DNA from: Ulota crispa | Taxonomy: Eukaryota; Streptophyta; Bryopsida; Orthotrichales; Orthotrichaceae | Direction of reading: 5' to 3' | Length of the DNA stretch: 64,000 bases | NCBI GenBank assembly: GCA_963920765.1 | Contig: OY987252.1 | Span: forward strand, 250,501 to 314,500 | Shown: positions 1 to 12,580 of the stretch, piece after piece | How the letters are laid out: every line of letters starts with the position of its first letter | Position numbering within the stretch: position 1 is the stretch's first letter | Notes under the pieces: generated by a model | Seen by the model: only the letters and a program-made list of their open reading frames with translations | What the model was told of the DNA's origin: nothing | The model's database searches: none | Position numbers and translations under genes: made by a program

Positions 1-602
1 GTGAAACAAGTCGTGCAATCTACATGAATTAACATAGCCATGAAAAAAAAAGTTAAAAAATAATCCACTTGTATGTTCTCTAACTGTGCTTCACACAAAA
101 ATTTCTTGAGATTGTAGTTATGCTTTCCATCAACTTTGTATATGAAATAACCAAATAACAAATAGGAATCTTTATTTCTTCCAAAGAATGTGCAAAGTAG
201 AAAGTATTGTACATTTGGCAACCACTTCTGAAGTTTCAAATAACATCACAAAAACGATCAAAAACTGCGTTTCAGTTCAATTTCTCTGGATAAGCCAAAT
301 TAGAAGAAGAAGCAAGTAGAAAGGAAACACTGATTAAGATCAAAGAAAATAGCAAACTTATTACTATTATGAAGAATGTTATGACAATAGTTCCCTAAAA
401 TACACTACATACAATTTTTTGTGAGTATTTGTCAATCACAACCACATTGTTTTTTTCAAGAGGTAGGAGCATGGACCCTAAACCCCTCTTATAAACAACA
501 CAACAAAGCATTTCCATTTGGTCCCTTGCTCAAGCGGCAAATCAATATACATTGCTTAGAGACTAAACAAGCTAGTCTCTTTTTATGCTATAGGCATGTT
601 AG

Positions 603-700
603 ACCCTAAATCCTAAACCCTTAAAATGACAAAACATTCTACCCTAAATCCTAAACCCTTAAAATGACAAAACATTCTACCCTAAACTCTAAACGCTTTT
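603..700 (+). repeat. 38-bp tandem repeat with telomere motif
   Basis: Two perfect adjacent copies of a 38-bp unit (603-640 and 641-678) begin ACCCTAAATCCTAAACCC and end AAAACATTCT. A third, diverged partial copy follows from 679. The unit joins two telomere-like heptamers to unrelated sequence, so it amplified after the telomere motif was already in place. Confidence 0.9.
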
Positions 701-2919
701 GGCACTGTCTACAATCTTGTAGTCATTGTACAACAAAACCATTTGTGAACTTTGTATACATTATGATACCACTTCTAATATTTTTCATCCTTAATTTTTT
801 GTAATAAGTCCATGTTCATTCTCTTGGTACTCTCAAATGTTCTTGAAGCAAGGAAAAAAAGAAACAATGATAAACCCTAAACCCTATAATTGTATTTTCC
901 AATGCAATTCAAAGGTAACATGGCCATAATCTTTAAAAATCTAGAACTGCTAGTGGCTTAGGGTTACGGCTGTCTTTACCATTGATCTTGGACTACATTT
1001 GGCATTAATATGCAGCATGAGTTTTTGATGTCTATGAAGTTGGTTTCAAAAAAGATTTGGACTTTGTTTTGTAGCAAATTTGTAGTACTGTGGCAAAGGA
1101 GAATTTTGTTTTTGGATGATTGCAAGAAACACTTTTACTTTTTTTTGTCCCCTCAGTCTTTGGTGGGTGGTTTTTTGGCTATAACTTTTGTGTCATAAAC
1201 TTTTTTCTATTGAATTTTGAAATTCATGTACATGTAATAGTCACAAATATTCAGTATTTTTTTCCATATTTATAAAATTAATTTGCTATTTTTAAGTGGC
1301 CCCCAATTGAGTGTCTGCTTTGGCCATTTTGGGGGTTTTGAGTACTCCCCCTAAATCCTAAAATGCAAATGTGAAGACCAAAATTCACAAAGAATGTTCT
1401 TGTACTAAAATTACACAATTGTACAAAAGATTATTCAAATATAGTAAAATATCCACTTTCTACGTGTGCTCAAAGTGCACTACTTTTGCGCACATGCATA
1501 GAACACAATTTAATTTTCCCAAAAATTTAAACTGATGGAAAAAGAGCACATTCAAGTTAGGGAAAATGGCCAAAGTTTAGTTCATCTTTTTGAAATTCTT
1601 TACTCTTTTCTAAAAACAAAGAAGCAAGATGTCATTTTTCTTGGTGTTTTTGGTCTCTCTATTTGTGCATAACTATTAGAATTTTCTTTTTCTAAGTTTA
1701 AAATTTTCACAAGTATGCTATTTTAAGTACTTTACAAATTATCCATAAGTTAACCCATTTCTTAACAAACTATTCCTAAAGCTCACAATACTACCAATAC
1801 TAAGGCTGTTTAAGTCTATTTGAGACAGAATTGATAGGTGTTTCTTGCAACAATCCTTCTACCCTTGCATAATAGATGACAAAATTGGGAGATTTCAATG
1901 TAAAATTTGGTCCTCGTACTCTTAATTTGATCTTTTATAATTATTGGTGCTCTTGTTTCTACTTTTAAATAAAAGCAACTTATAACTTACAATTTCAAAT
2001 ATTCTCAAAGAAAACCCAAATAGAGACCTTGGAATCTACATAGCTGTATACTCCATATGTTTTCTTTGAATGTTGGTTGTTACCAAATTCCTAAAATTCA
2101 ATAATAATCTACTTTTATGGAATATTGTGTCAATGTAGATGGAGTTCCAAACTTTGATTCATACCAATGTTTGTGACCCTAAACCCTTTTTGGTTGATCC
2201 CAAAAGTGATTGAACCTAAACCCCCAAAAAGATGCTTTCCCTAAACCCCCTAAACCCTACGCCGTTGTCTCTTTCCAAACTTTTTATTTATGAAAAGCTC
2301 TTTCTTTATTTAAGAAATTTCTTTTGTTTATTTTAAAAAAACACTAGCATTGAATGATTTAGCAGTAAGTACTTTTAGGAATTTACAATAGTGGCCATGA
2401 TTCCTTTTTTTTTACTATGTTTTTCCATATATTCTCAATGATTGTCCTTGCCAAAACACCCTAATGGAGTTTTCTTTGTATTGAGTATATTGTATGATTT
2501 TGTCATGAAGTTTGTGTGGAGTCCATCAATTACTTGCTCTCTTGCAGTTATTAAATTAGCATGAATTGTAATGGAATCCATGGAAGTTGCTTCAAAAAAC
2601 CACTCAAATAAAAAAGTACTCAATACAAAGATCAACAAGGCAACAAATGATTATGTTGAATAGTAACTAAATTCAAATACATATATGAATAAGAATAAAA
2701 GGATATTTCTTTTGGACTTGAATGTTATTATATGTTGCCTAACTCGGGAGTGTACTCATATGAATGCATCACAATCATAAGGTTTGACGAATGAAAATAC
2801 AATGCCATCATTGCATAAATAAACAAACAAATGACAAAACCAAATAGTGATGATATGAAATGTATGTAATCAAACGTTCCCTAGTCCCTTAAATAGATAA
2901 GCAACCACCAATCAAAGCA

Positions 2920-4690
2920 AGCATTCCACATCCATTGCTATATAAGGTTTACAAAAGAAAATTCAATCTCAAAACCTTTGCATTATTGTGCATCCTCTTG
3001 CACAACAAGCTCAACAAATGTGGCCGTTCTTACAAGCATGAGACAATCCAAGAACTTTTTGAAATAACAACCACCCTATATCCTAAACACTAAAGCCCAC
3101 TATATGCATGAACTATAAAACCGGCCAACAAATCCAAGCAAGTGCTTCACGTCCCTTTGAAGTGTCTTTACTAAGGAGAACTGAATTCTTAGACCTTTGC
3201 ATTATCATGCATCAAGCCTCAATGTGGGTGCACTTCATACTAAAAAATCCTGGCAAATGTTATTGACACTCTAGCCCTAAAACCAACTCCAAATTTAACT
3301 TAGTGCTCCACATTTACTCAAAATGACTTTGCTAGGGAGAATCCAATCTCTTCACCTTAAGTTGTTTTTTCATGCAACAAAGTGAGTGCTCTTCACCCCT
3401 AAAAATTACAACAGATTTCACAAGCCCAAGGCAATCACGTTATAAACATTTAGGTTTGCGATCATTGCAAGATTCACATCACATGCCAAGAAGACACAAA
3501 CCCCCCCTCCTAAACCCTAAACCCAACTCATACATCCTTAACAAACTCCCTCATATGAATGACAGAACTCCAAGGCTTGAAAACAAGTACTCTAACAAAC
3601 AAGTCACCCTAACCCTTCAATGTGTTCTAAACATTAGCAGCACAACATACTGGCATTTGTTATAGTACTAATCCAACTTGGTCTCCCTAGTTTTGAAACC
3701 CATTCCATGACCCTGAATCAAACCATTTTCTAAATCTTGAACTGTGACCAAAAGACATCAAATCCAAAATTAACCCTACACTCTTTTGAAGCAAGAATTC
3801 AATGCGCAACCAATGATATCCATCGTTACTCCAACAATCCAAAGATGAATGGAGTATGATCCATAGTAGCTCATAGACTAAGCTTCACTGTGTTTGCATC
3901 ACCTCCTCAAAGACCACATGACAATGGTTGGTACCCAATTCTAGCACCACTGCTCCTAAAACATACATGTTAGTGTCCTGGGTTACAACAACTATATAAA
4001 CAAACTCCTAAACCCCAATACTAGAGAAGTTGTAATCAGCAAGAAGCGGGTTGCAAATCCTAATCCCAACTAGCATTTACCTATCCTCTGAACCACTGTG
4101 ATGAGCTCGGAAACACCATTATGGAGGTGCACCAATCTTGCAAGAAAATGACTCAAACATTCATCATTAGTATTGCATAGCCACATCTCAAAGACCTAAA
4201 CCCTAAGCAATCATAAGTCTTTCTTAAACATTCACAACTTTTGCTACACAGAATAGAGATTGCTTTTCTAAAAAAGACAAGAACGTCATGTTTTTCTAGT
4301 AGCCTGAACCCTAAACAAATGATCCATGATGCCTTGAAAGTAAAGACAACCCTAACTCCAAGCGTATACCTTGCACGCCTTCCAAACAATTTGGCTAGGG
4401 AGAACCCAATCTCCGCAAATTGTTTCCACCATTGTGCATCAAAGAGCGTATTGCACCCTCAACCATCAGAAATTGAGGGGGCCAAAGCACCTCAAGCGCA
4501 CCACACGCATACCAACCAAACCCTAGACTAGTTCTTTCTAATCCAAATCTCAAAAACAAGCTCCCACAACGCCTCCAACCCCAAACCCATCCAACCACAT
4601 GTTAGAGCAAGTGCCGTGCTATGCCCCCAGAACGACAGTGCAAGGGAGAATTCAAATCTCTCAAAACCTTTGCACTATTGTGCATCAAGG
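2920..4690 (+). repeat. Degenerate long-period direct repeat
   Basis: Five diverged copies of a block of about 80 bp recur near 2921-3010, 3148-3225, 3300-3385, 4358-4445 and 4607-4690. Each runs roughly: AGTGCTCCAC-like start, then GGGAGAATCCAATCTC, then CCTTTGCATTATTGTGCATC. Spacings range from about 160 to 1060 bp. This is an old expanded or interrupted tandem family; telomere-like motifs are interspersed between copies. No coding potential was recognised. Confidence 0.6.
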
Positions 4691-5224
4691 TGTGCGCTAT
4701 CCTGCAAGCTCAGACATTGTGGCAGTTGATAGGTGCTACACACACAAAACCAAACAAAATACCAACCCAAACTCCCTCATCCAAACCCTCAATATACCAA
4801 AGAACAACACCTTTGAACCCTAAAACAATATCACAATAAAATTCACAAAAGGTGTAGTACCACTTGCAACCAAAGCCACGCCTTTCAATGCACACAAGCA
4901 CATACACAATCAACAAATTGAAAAGAGGGTGGAATATCCATACCTTGTCAAAAGCAAGAACGGCCACAAAAGAGCCCATAGATTTTGAAGGCAGAGTTGG
5001 AACAACCGACTTTACTTCAAATCAAGAACCAAAGTGTACCAAAAAGCTTGGAGTTGGAAGCCGGAGCAAGACCAGCCGGCCCCAGACCACACATGAAAGA
5101 GATAGACACAAAAACCAAACCCTAGACAGCGCCCGGTTGCAAGGTTGAAGAGTAATAAGGAAAAGCCATGGAGAGAGCTACAACTTCAAAGAGCAGTGAA
5201 GAGCAGTGGAGCAAACCCTAGTTC

Positions 5225-6860
5225 AATGGCTTGTAACCCTAAACCTACTTCAATTTCAATTCCAAATCAAATTTCAATTTAAGTTTCAGTTCTGTTTGAT
5301 TTCAATTAGATTCCAATTCTAAATTTCAACTCAAGTCCTTCATTTCATTTTGAATTCCAATTTCAATTTCAAATTCAATCCAATTTTGATTTCATTTCAA
5401 CTTTTATTCCAATTCCAACTTCAAATCAAATCCAATTTCAATTTCAATTCCAATTTCAACTGATCTCAATCTTGATTTCAATTCCAATGTCTATTTCAAT
5501 TCTAACCCTAAATCCAACTTCAATGCCAATTTCAATTCAACCCCAATTCCAATTTCATTTCAATTTCAATATCAATTCCATTTTCATTTCCAACACAACT
5601 TCAATTCAAAATCAATTTCCAATTTCAATTCAATTCAATTTCAATTCAATTTCAAGTTAATTTCAATTCAATTCAATTCTAGTTTCAATTCTACTTCCAA
5701 TTCCAATTCAAAATTCAATTTCAATATCAATTCAATTCTAGTTTCAGTTCTAATTCCAATTTCATTCCAATTTTAGTTTCAAATAATTTCAATTTCAACA
5801 AATTTCAATTCAATTTCAATTCAATTTCAATTCAATTTCAATTTAGTCTCAATTTGATTTCAATTCAATATCAATTCAATATCAATTCAATTTCAATTCA
5901 ATTTCAATTCAATTTCATACCAATTTCAATTTGATTTCGATTCCATTTCAATTCCATTTCAATTCCATTTCAATTCCATTTCAATTTCAATTTCAATTTC
6001 AATTTCAGCTTAATTTCAATTTAGTTTCAATTTCAACTCTAAACCCAATATCAATTTAAAATTCAATTCAATGTGAATTTCAATTCATTTGAATTCAATT
6101 TGAATTCAATTTCAATCTAATTTTAGTTCAATTCCATTTTCAATTTAATTCCCAATATCAATTCAACATTCTAGTTTCACTTTTAATTCCAATATCAATT
6201 CAAATTCAAAGCCCAATTCCAATTTCCCTAAACCCCTTTCAATTCACTTTCAATTTCAATTCCCCTAAACCCTAAATCCAATTCACTTCCAATTTCAATT
6301 CCCCTAAACTCTAAACCCAATTCACTTCCAATTTCAATTCCCCTAAACCCTAAACCCAATGCACTTCCAATTCTAATTTCAATCCCATTTCCATTTCCAT
6401 TCCCTAAACCCATTCAATTCCAATCCCAACCCCTAGTTCATTTTCAATTCAATTCCAATTCCAATCTTAAGTTAAATTTCAATCCAATTCCAATTCCAAG
6501 ATCAATTTCAATTCAATCTCAAGCTTGATTTCATTTCATTCATTTCAATTCAATCCCAATTCAAATTTTAGTTTCAATTTCAATTTCAATTTTGTTTTCA
6601 CTTCATTTTCATTCATTTGCAATTCAAATTTTAGGTACAATCTCAATTTCAATTTCAATTCCAATCCCAACCCTAAATCCCGACCGCAACCCATTCCCAA
6701 TTCCATTCCCAATTCCCAACCCAATTCCAGTTCCAATTCCAATTCCAATTCCAATTCCAATTCCAATTCCAATTCAATTGCAATTCAATTTTGATTTCAC
6801 TTCAATTCAATTCTAGTTTTATTTCAAATCCAATTTTGATTACAACCCAATTCCAATTTC
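5225..6860. repeat. TTCAAT/TTCCAAT low-complexity satellite
   Basis: About 1.6 kb is built almost wholly of TTCAAT, TTTCAAT and TTCCAAT words (AATTGAA on the other strand). Open frames through it, such as the long Asn/Ser/Phe or Leu/Glu-rich frames near 6525-6816, are artefacts of the 5-6 bp periodicity and should not be called genes. Telomere-like CCCTAAA words are mixed in from about 6230 to 6410. Confidence 0.9.
6230..6410 (+). repeat. 39-bp composite minisatellite
   Basis: About four copies of a 39-bp unit combine ATTCACTTCCAATTTCAATT with CCCCTAAACCCTAAACCCA. The minus-strand translation shows the same period as a 13-residue repeat (GLGFRGIEIGSEL). It is a hybrid of the surrounding TTCAAT satellite and the telomere heptamer. 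Confidence 0.85.
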
Positions 6861-6864
6861 ATTG

Positions 6865-7795
6865 CACAGACACCCTAATATCTGTGCATGCATCTCAAAA
6901 AATGCTTCCTAAACCCCTCAAAATGAACATTGAAATTGTCACTCACTAAATCCCTAATCCTATAGAGCACAAAAGTCAAAATAACAATGGTAGAGACACT
7001 CTAAAGGCGACCTTCACTATACCCAAAAAATGTATATGTTGATTTGATGAATCCATTTTTAGCTTGCTTTCCACTTAAAAATAGAGTAAAGGACAAGTTT
7101 AACCAAAGTAAAAAATTTAAAAGTATAACAGAGTACAAGCTTAACTAAAGTAAAACTAAATAAATGATATATGGATGCAATAGTCTTGAATAAAACATTC
7201 AACAATTGGATATGCCCTAAATTACCTAAACGCCCATTTCCAAATCCCTAAGTAATAAAAATAATGAATACATACCATAGCAACCTTAAACCCCTAAAAT
7301 AAATTTAGGTTCATCCCTTCAAATGCACACTTGTTAATACACGCTCCAAGTTACTCATCCAAAAGTTTAATGCATGCTTATTAATCCCCATGACAAGTTA
7401 ATCTTGCAAAAGTCCCCCAAATCACCTAAATCCAAAATCCATTCACTCAAAGGCTATTCATTAATTTGAATGCGCCCTTAGTTGCATAGATCCTAAACTT
7501 TTCATTGCTATAGGTTTTCTACCCAACTGTACAACCATATCAACTGAAGTGCACAAAAATTCCCCTAAATGCATGCATATTCATCTCAATGTAATCATAT
7601 TCACCCAAATGCAAGTGTTTTCACCCTAAACTCCATTTATTAAACCCAAATTTGCAAATATCCACCCAAATGCATAACCAAAAAAGGACATATATAAACC
7701 CTTCACTAAAAGCCTAAACTATTTATCCAAATGCAAAACTATTCACCCACATGTATAATCAAAACTCAAAAAAATACAATTATTCATCTCTATGT
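6865..7795. other. AT-rich spacer, no gene seen
   Basis: AT-rich DNA with scattered CCCTAAA-like words and short runs of the ATTCATCC type that anticipate the next satellite block. No open frame or RNA gene is supported. Confidence 0.5.
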
Positions 7796-10140
7796 AAAAT
7801 TATTTGTTCAAATGTGCATTTATAAACCCTAAATCTAAGAAACTTCATCCAAATATCTACCTATCCATCCAGCAACCCTCTATTCATCCAACTAAACATT
7901 TATTCAACTTTATATTGATTCACCCTTTTAGTAATTCACCCCTCTATTTTTTCATCCAACTTTCACTCGTTCACCCTAGACCTTTTATTCATACATATGT
8001 CTATTTATTCTACTATAAAGCTATTTATTCATCCAACAACCCTTTATACATCACTAAACCCTATTTATTCACCATAAACCATTTATTCACCCAACATTAT
8101 TTTATTCATCTAAACCCTCTTTATTTAAACAACATCCCCTAATTCAACCAACATTCAACTATTGATCCAACATCCATGTGTTTATCAAATGGCTCTTTAT
8201 TCACTCCTAAACCACTTATTCATCCTAAACTGATTTATTCATCTAGTACCCCTTTATTCACCTCTAAACCAATTTATTGATCCGTATACTCATTTATTCA
8301 TTTAATAGCTCGATATTAATCCAAGATTCCCTTATTCATCCAATACCCTTTTGTTCATCCAACACCCTTTTATTCATTCAATAGCCATTTAATCATCGAA
8401 CAGCCATTCATTCTATATACTTCTTTACCCATCCAACGATTCTTTATTCACCCAATAAACAATTATTCATCCAATAGTCCCCTATTCATCCATATGCCCA
8501 TTTATTCATCCAACAGTGTGTCATTTACCATAATACCCAATTATTCATCCAACAATCCTCCTTTATCTAACAACCCATTATTTAGCCAACATCTTCTTAT
8601 TCATCCAATAGATTGTTTATTCATCCATACACCCATTTATTCACTCAATAGTCCTTTATTCACCCTAAACAAGTTTATTCATCCAATAGCCTCCTATCCA
8701 TCCATACGCCCATTTATTCATCCAACAACCCTTTAATCATCTATAAACCCATTAATTTACCCAGTAGTCTTTTATTCATTCATAGGACCTTTATTCATCT
8801 ACGTATCCATTTTTTCATCCAACAATCCCTTATTCATCCATGTATACTCTTGTTCACCCATACACCCATTCATTCATCCACTCCAAATCCTTATTCATCC
8901 ATTTATATATCCAATAGTCCCTTATACATCCAATAGTCCCTTATTCATCTGTTTATACAATAGTCCCTTATACATCCCCTACACCTTTATCCATCCAACA
9001 GCCCTTTATTCATCCATACAACCACTTGTTCATCTGATAGTCCCTTATTCATCCATATATACCATAAACCATCCAATAATCCCTTATTCATCCATATATC
9101 CATTTATTCATCTGTACATCCATTTATTCATCCGTACATCCATTTATTCATCCATACATCCATTTATTCATCCATACACCTATTTATTCATCCATTAACC
9201 CATTTGTTCATCCAACAAATAGTTATTCATCCAACAGATAATTATTCATCAAATAACTTCTTATTCATCCAACAGCCCTTTATTCACACATTCACCAATT
9301 TATTCATCCAATAGTTTCTTATACATCCAATTGCCTCTTATTCATCCATTTATTCATCCAATAGTTTCTTATTCATCCAACTGCCTCTTATTCATCCATT
9401 TATTCATCCAATAGTTTCTTATTCATCCAACTGCCTCTTATTCATCCATTTATTCATCCAATAGTCTTTTATTCATCAATATATAACTTTATTCATCCAT
9501 GTATACTTTAATTCATCCAACAATTCCTTATTCATCCAACAATTCCTTATTCATCCAACAACCCTTTATTCACCCATATACCCATTTATTCATCCAACAC
9601 CTTTTGTTCATCCATATACCCTTTATTCATCCATACATCCATTTGTTAATCCAATACCCTCTTATTAATCCGACACCCTCTTATTCATCCTACCACACTC
9701 TTATTCATCCATAAACATGCGTATTCATCCAACAGCCTTTTATTTGTCCAACAGCCTTTTGTTCATCCATGTACCCTCTGATTCATCCAACACCATAAAC
9801 CCATCCTTTATTCATCCATAAATCCATTATTCATCCATGTATCCCTATATTCATCAAACTCCCACTTATTTGTTGAAATGCCCATTTATTCATCCACATA
9901 TAAAGTTATTCATCTAAATACAGAATTATCTGCCCTGAATCCATTTATTAATCTAAATCTCCATTTCTTCATCCATATGCACATTATTCAACTAATTACA
10001 TGTTATCCCATCCTAATACTAGCTATTTGTCCAAATTTACGTTTATCAATCCATATAACCATTTATTCATCCATGCATACAATTATCCATCCATATATAA
10101 ATTTACCAATCCACAAATTGATTTATTCATCCAAGTTCAC
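7796..10140 (+). repeat. TTATTCATCCA low-complexity satellite
   Basis: About 2.3 kb is dominated by TTTATTCATCCA followed by short variable spacers (AACAGCCC, TACACCCA, ATAGTCCC), giving units of about 18-25 bp. Apparent open frames here (Ile/His/Pro/Ser-rich) are repeat translations. Decay increases towards both edges, with the best-preserved copies near 9080-9480. Confidence 0.92.
9299..9470 (+). repeat. 50-bp higher-order repeat
   Basis: The word CAATAGT recurs at 9309, 9359, 9409 and 9459, an exact 50-bp period. Each unit contains three TTATTCATCCA monomers with different spacers. Near-identity of the units indicates recent amplification inside the older block. Confidence 0.92.
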
Positions 10141-10515
10141 AAGTTGAAATGTGGTCAAAATTACAACAAGAGCGAGTCAAATTTGTAAAAATCTCAAATT
10201 ACATAAAACAAATAAAGCATGCCTCTAGCTAGAACAATTCTAAAATTTTAGATCCTCCTTGTCTAGGTAAAATAAGGACAAGTGGTGAAAACATCCCAAA
10301 TTACTTGAACCAAGGCAATGTAACTGACAGTAGTTAGAAACAAAGTGCTCGTAGTCAGACGTCAGAAGTCAGAAGTCAAAAGTCAGATGTCAGGGAACCA
10401 TGTGAGCCTTTGCTAAACTTGACGTGCATTCCTTTGTTACAACACTAAAACTACGTGCATATACAAGGGAGGCAACACAGCGTTGTGATCTCATGTTATT
10501 TTTGTGACCCTGTGA
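10141..10515. other. Spacer with AGTCAGA short repeat
   Basis: No gene is seen. At about 10348-10392 there is a short imperfect tandem run of AGTCAGA/AGTCAAA words. The region leads directly into the LINE relic. Confidence 0.5.
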
Positions 10516-11313
10516 CCCCAGAAGGCACTGCATAACCCCATTTCATTGCTATAGGATTCACAAGAAACTTGCCTCATCAAATTCCACACCTGAAAATACA
10601 TGGAAAATGCCCGCAAACAAAAATTCTTTGGACATGCACGCTTCCCTTCTATTTTTTGCTCAATATGTAACTCCACCAACCTTGACACATGGCTCCATGT
10701 ACTTCTCCATTGCCAAAATTGATACATTCATGGATTAATTGTAAAAAGACACAACGAAGCCATTTGGGAAATTTGCAAACTTATTATAACTTCCAATATC
10801 TTGCGTTGCTTCATTTGCATGAATGCCGGGATCTTTAATGACAACCCACAAGAAAATATGATCCTATCATGGCTTCTCCCATGTACATGTAGCACATAAA
10901 GATGCCATTGGAATGCCCGCCTTAGACCTGACATCCTATGCATCAAAGGACTTCCGTACGAAGCTCCTCCACCAAACCACATCAATTCCAACCTCACCAT
11001 TCAGTTTATTGAATTCAAATACGGTAATGATAGGTTCTCACAAGAAGCCATCAACATTAAAATTGAAAAATACCAATCACTTATTGAAGACATTAAAACA
11101 CTAGGATGGAATGTTGACCCCCTCATTGTTTTAGTCGCAAGAGCTAGAGCCACCACATTTAAACCTTCTATGACTAGTCACAAAGACAACTTTAACTTCT
11201 CCCTTGAACAAATCAAGAAAACATTCACCGCCATCAACACCATTGCCATTCAATATGCAATGAAGATCCTCCTCACTAAGCGCAAACTTGGAAAACAACC
11301 AAACACTCCCTAA
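10516..11313 (+). mobile_element. LINE ORF2 3' relic: zinc knuckle and RLE
   Basis: One reading frame runs from about 10516 to the TAA at 11311-11313, broken only by in-frame stops (TAG 10552, TGA 10591, TGA 10720, TAA 10897). It reads in order: a basic stretch ending KFFGHARF; a zinc-knuckle-like CSIC...TWLHVLLHC; an RHN motif shortly after; LRPDILCIKG (PD at 10927-10932); then QFIEFKYGNDRF followed by KIEKYQ. This order (CCHC-like knuckle, RHN, PD...E/D...K) is that of the C-terminal restriction-like endonuclease (RLE) of early-branching LINEs. The upstream RT core was not found, so the copy is 5'-truncated, as is usual for LINEs. The assignment rests on motif order, not on a database search. 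Confidence 0.75.
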
Positions 11314-12418
11314 TTTCCTTGATAACACCTAAAATGCATCCAAACTTTTGGATTACCATTAGTAACTTTGTTTTTGTTTTTGGTTACTTTGGTCTGGTTA
11401 CTTGGTACATAGTGTCCACCCTCAAAAGGAGGGAGTAGTTCTATTCCACTTAGGCCTTACTTGTTAGTGTAGAGTCATTGATGGTAGAACAAACGGACAT
11501 TTTATTCACGCCTTTTCCCTTGGGATTGGCGTTCTTCTTCTTTTGAATTGCCCACTCATCCTATGATGCATGATATTGTCAAAGCCATGGTGGCTGCACG
11601 TCTACAGTACATGAAGATTCCAACCGGTAAGAAAATCATAGCACCTAGCTTTGAATCTTTGCACTGCAGGCAATAAGGAGTGTATAATCTCAACTGGGAA
11701 AAGGTTAAATCCCTTTAAACCCATTCATTAAGGAGGTGTGAAACTATCACCTTTCACTGATCTTGCACGGTATTGGTTCACAACCAAAGTCATAGGTTGT
11801 GACATATAGTCGAGGAGCATGGATCACTTTTTTTGGTTCTAAAGGCTGCAAACATTAGGGAGCTAGTGGCAGGTGGGTGTGGGTTCCCAAATGACATACT
11901 AAATGGCTCCTAGAATACATTGATTGTCGTTGGGGGAAGATTCTCATTAAACCACTATAAAGTCTTTCTTCCAGTCAGCTTAATTGAAAGAATCTTGTCA
12001 AGCTAGTACAATATAGTTTATCTCTTTTAGTTTGTTTACTTCAATTATAATTTGTCTTTTGTACTTTCATCCTTTATTTCTATAATCATTTTATTTTTTG
12101 TTTTGAAGTCCTATAGATGTTATTTTTATAAATGTTATTAATTATCGGTATGCAATTCTATAAGAGTTATGTGTTAGAATTCTTTATGTGTTATTATTAT
12201 TTTCTCCCAACCTGTAACATTTATAAAGTTCAAACTGTAGTACGGCAAACAAAAAGTGTAAAATATATGTGCTATTTGTCTCATGAGGAACCATGACTGA
12301 TATCATTGCAAACATACTAAACAGTCGATTAGCAACTATAAAGAAATGGTGACATTTGTGTATGTGACTCTAGTAAGTTTGGTAATCTACACAAGTGCTT
12401 TTTAAGCAATCAACTTAT
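11314..12418. other. Spacer, no gene seen
   Basis: Mixed AT-rich DNA following the LINE end. It may include LINE 3' UTR or the original target, but no polyA tail or target duplication could be identified with confidence. Confidence 0.4.
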
Positions 12419-12580
12419 CATTACTAGCAACCTTGTCGCCCCTCACTTACTATTTCAAGTATTTTAGAAGTTGGTGAGTTAGTCGGGTCACTAAAGACAA
12501 GAAAAAGTACCCTTTTTCATATTCTATGAAAGAAAAAGGCGACATTTTATGAGTGAAGAGCAACAAGGTTTCTTGTAGTG
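12419..12580. mobile_element. CACTA-type MITE, copy 1
   Basis: A 162-bp element whose left end reads CATTACTAGCAACCTTGTCG. The reverse complement of its right end reads CACTACAAGAAACCTTG, close to the canonical CACTA-superfamily terminus. The interior is closely similar to 15926-16080 and 45031-45191. Flanking trinucleotides (TAT/TGT) are an imperfect target duplication. It has no coding capacity. Confidence 0.8.

Larger units (their letters stand above)
1..5220. repeat. Telomere-motif-rich AT spacer
   Basis: No gene is supported here. The stretch is AT-rich and contains many short degenerate runs of CCCTAAA (for example near 603-700, 870-890, 2180-2260, 3505-3525, 4195-4205 and 4310). Nearly all lie in the CCCTAAA orientation on the + strand. 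Short open frames in this stretch have no recognisable domains and follow the repeat composition. I infer old interstitial or subtelomeric telomere-like DNA; the sequence alone cannot tell which. Confidence 0.6.

Noticed and set aside
6525-6816. Long Asn/Ser- or Leu/Glu-rich open frames on both strands
   Set aside because: They are translations of a 5-6 bp repeat and occur in several frames at once; no gene signal.
9299-9470. Regular repeat resembling a CRISPR array
   Set aside because: The spacers are themselves repeats, there are no cas genes, and the genome is eukaryotic.
7804-9714. His/Ile/Pro-rich open frames
   Set aside because: Direct products of the TTATTCATCCA repeat.
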